Positions 6,146 to 7,878 of a DNA stretch of 7,878 bases are shown here, piece by piece. The number at the start of each line of letters is the position of its first letter. The stretch's first letter is position 1. The position numbers were made by a program, and so were the translations under genes. Below the pieces are notes generated by a model, which saw only the letters and a program-made list of their open reading frames with translations, had not been told where the DNA came from and did not search any database. The stretch is taken from positions 1 through 7,878 of the forward strand of contig CAKRJK010000057.1 of assembly GCA_934351705.1 (NCBI GenBank), in the 5' to 3' direction. Origin of the DNA: an uncultured Lachnospiraceae bacterium. Its GTDB lineage: Bacteria > Bacillota > Clostridia > Lachnospirales > Lachnospiraceae.

Positions 6146-7878
6146 ATGGAAAATATCTATCAAAAGAGTGCGAAAGAAGCACTTGACATCATGAAAAGTC
6201 AAACCACCGGTCTGACCACGCAGGAGGCGAAGAAAAGACAGGAACAGTACGGAAAAAACGAATTGCCGGAAGGGAAAAAGCAATCCGTGATTGCTATGTT
6301 TCTCGGGCAGTTTTTAGACGTGCTGGTGTTGATATTGATAGCGGCGGCTACCATCTCTGCGGTGCTCGGCGATATTGAAAGCTGTATTGTTATCGTTGCG
6401 GTCATTACCATGAACGCAATTTTGGGAACGGTGCAGCAGATCAAAGCAGAACATTCGCTGGCAAGTCTGAAAGAACTGGCAATGCCGAAGGTAAAAGTAA
6501 TCAGAGACGGAGCAATCAGCGAAATCCCAAATGCGGAGATTGTACCGGGAGACATTGTCTGTCTTGAGGCGGGAGATTCCATCGGAGCAGACGGAAGACT
6601 GTTGGAGAGTGCGGGACTCAAAATCAACGAGAGTGCCTTGACGGGAGAAAGTATCTGTATTGAAAAACAGATCAGACCGATTCCGGCAGAGGCGGTGCTT
6701 GGCGATCAGACCAATATGGTATTTTCCGGCAGCTTTGTGGTAGGCGGAAGAGGACAGTATGTCGTGACAAAAACAGGAGCAGACACGGAGGTCGGTAAGA
6801 TCGCAAACCTGTTGAACACGACAAAAGAAAAGAAAACACCGTTGCAGGAAAGTATGGATAACTTCGGAAAATATCTGTCCATAGGAATCCTTGTAATCTG
6901 TGCATTGATCTTCGGAATGAGCATTGTCCGTGGGGAAACCATTTTAGAAGCCTTTATCTTTGCAATCGCACTGGCAGTTGCGGCAATTCCGGAGGCACTC
7001 AGTTCCATCGTTACCATAGTATTGGCTTTCGGAACAAGAAAAATGGTAAAAGAGCAGGCGGTTGTCCGAAAATTGCAGGCGGTAGAAGGACTCGGAAGTG
7101 TATCGGTAATCTGTTCAGACAAGACGGGAACGCTGACGCAAAACAAGATGACCGTCAAAGAGTTCTATGTAGATGGCAGAAGTCAGAAAACAGAGCAGTT
7201 AGACAAAACAAACAAACTTGCAAGAAAATTATTGTACGCGGGAATCGTCTGTAATGATGCCTGCAACGATGACGGAAAAGAAATCGGTGATCCGACGGAG
7301 ATCGCACTGCTGCATTTTTCAGATAAATATGGAGTTTCTTCCGAAAAGGTAAAAAGAGAATACGCAAGAGTGGGAGAGCTTCCGTTTGATTCCGACCGCA
7401 AGCTGATGTCCGTGGCATATCGGTGCGGCGAAAAAAAGAATATGGTGACCAAAGGTGCGGTGGATGAACTGCTGCGAAACGTGATGCAGATTGAGACGGG
7501 CAGCGGCGTGCGTCCGATTACAGAGCGTGATAAAGAAATGATCTTGCGGGCAAATCACCAATTTTCCGAGCGGGGCTTGCGTGTGCTTGCATTTGCGATA
7601 AAGTCGGTATCCCATACGGATCTGACGTTAAGTGATGAGAGAGAGCTTACCTTTTTGGGAATGACGGCAATGATCGATCCTCCGCGTGAGGAGGCAAAAG
7701 AGGCAGTCAGAAAATGTGTTGAGGCGGGAATCAAACCGGTCATGATCACTGGTGACCACAAAATCACCGCAATGGCAATCGCAAAAGAAATCGGAATTTT
7801 GAGAGAAGGTTACGAAGCCGTTGAGGGCAGAGAACTGGAAAAAATGAGTGATAAAGAGCTGGTAAAGCGGGTAGAAAA
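6146..7878 (+). CDS. P2-type cation-transporting ATPase, N-terminal 577 residues (3' end outside window)
   Basis: An ATP-driven cation pump of the Ca2+/Mn2+ (P2A-like) group in the cytoplasmic membrane. In order it shows a cation-ATPase N-terminal domain (1-45), membrane helices about 47-75, 78-96, 246-263 and 270-299, the actuator TGES (166-169), IPEALSSIVTI in helix 4 (281-291), the phosphorylation site DKTGTLT with Asp325, DPTE (382-385), KGA (436-438) of the nucleotide domain, and MITGD (533-537). The frame is open to the window end; the GDGxNDxP hinge and last helices lie outside. The usual Ca2+-pump PEGL is PEAL here, a form also found in Lactococcus YoaB-like pumps, as far as I recall. 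Together with the Mn2+-type riboswitch upstream this makes Mn2+ export the best guess, with Ca2+ or mixed export possible. The ATG is fixed by the ribosome site at 6133. Confidence 0.93.
   Translation, partial: MENIYQKSAKEALDIMKSQTTGLTTQEAKKRQEQYGKNELPEGKKQSVIAMFLGQFLDVLVLILIAAATISAVLGDIESCIVIVAVITMNAILGTVQQIKAEHSLASLKELAMPKVKVIRDGAISEIPNAEIVPGDIVCLEAGDSIGADGRLLESAGLKINESALTGESICIEKQIRPIPAEAVLGDQTNMVFSGSFVVGGRGQYVVTKTGADTEVGKIANLLNTTKEKKTPLQESMDNFGKYLSIGILVICALIFGMSIVRGETILEAFIFAIALAVAAIPEALSSIVTIVLAFGTRKMVKEQAVVRKLQAVEGLGSVSVICSDKTGTLTQNKMTVKEFYVDGRSQKTEQLDKTNKLARKLLYAGIVCNDACNDDGKEIGDPTEIALLHFSDKYGVSSEKVKREYARVGELPFDSDRKLMSVAYRCGEKKNMVTKGAVDELLRNVMQIETGSGVRPITERDKEMILRANHQFSERGLRVLAFAIKSVSHTDLTLSDERELTFLGMTAMIDPPREEAKEAVRKCVEAGIKPVMITGDHKITAMAIAKEIGILREGYEAVEGRELEKMSDKELVKRVE

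Noticed and set aside
5708..6283. Two minus-strand open frames over the riboswitch, palindrome and ATPase start
   Set aside because: They overlap structured RNA and the clearly coding ATPase N-terminus, lack ribosome sites, and match no recognisable family.

Overview
The window looks like chromosomal DNA of a low-to-mid-GC Firmicute, most likely a gut clostridium of the Lachnospiraceae. This is inferred from the hisS-aspS pair, strong AGGAGG-type ribosome sites, TTG starts, codon choice and protein sequence style; no marker gene fixes the genus.

Left part (1-2720): the 3' part of hisS (histidyl-tRNA synthetase, cut by the window edge) is followed 21 bases later by a complete aspS (bacterial-type aspartyl-tRNA synthetase). 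A perfect 14-bp stem terminator lies between aspS and the next gene, which is convergent and on the minus strand. That gene (2732-3571) encodes the ligand-binding domain of a LacI/GalR-type regulator without the usual N-terminal DNA-binding domain.

Middle (3572-5588): a divergent promoter region drives the LacI-like gene leftward and a two-gene unit rightward. The first gene of that unit encodes a small protein resembling MinD/ParA-type proteins but with no visible P-loop. The second encodes a CNNM/CorC-type membrane protein (DUF21, two CBS domains, CorC C-terminal domain). Both appear to start at TTG codons directed by good ribosome sites.

Right part (5589-7878): a 557-base gap between genes holds a sigma-A-type promoter, a probable yybP-ykoY (Mn2+-sensing) riboswitch whose closing helix is mutually exclusive with a strong terminator, and then a 320-bp palindromic element. 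The element has 71-bp perfectly complementary arms and a branched apex, and lies directly against the terminator's T-tract. After a 54-base leader comes a P2-type cation-transporting ATPase, cut by the right edge at residue 577. Riboswitch plus ATPase points to metal-induced cation (probably Mn2+) export. The CNNM-type gene just upstream may make this a cation-homeostasis neighbourhood.

The points most worth follow-up are the palindromic element between riboswitch and ATPase, the P-loop-less MinD-like protein, and the LacI-type domain without a DNA-binding domain.
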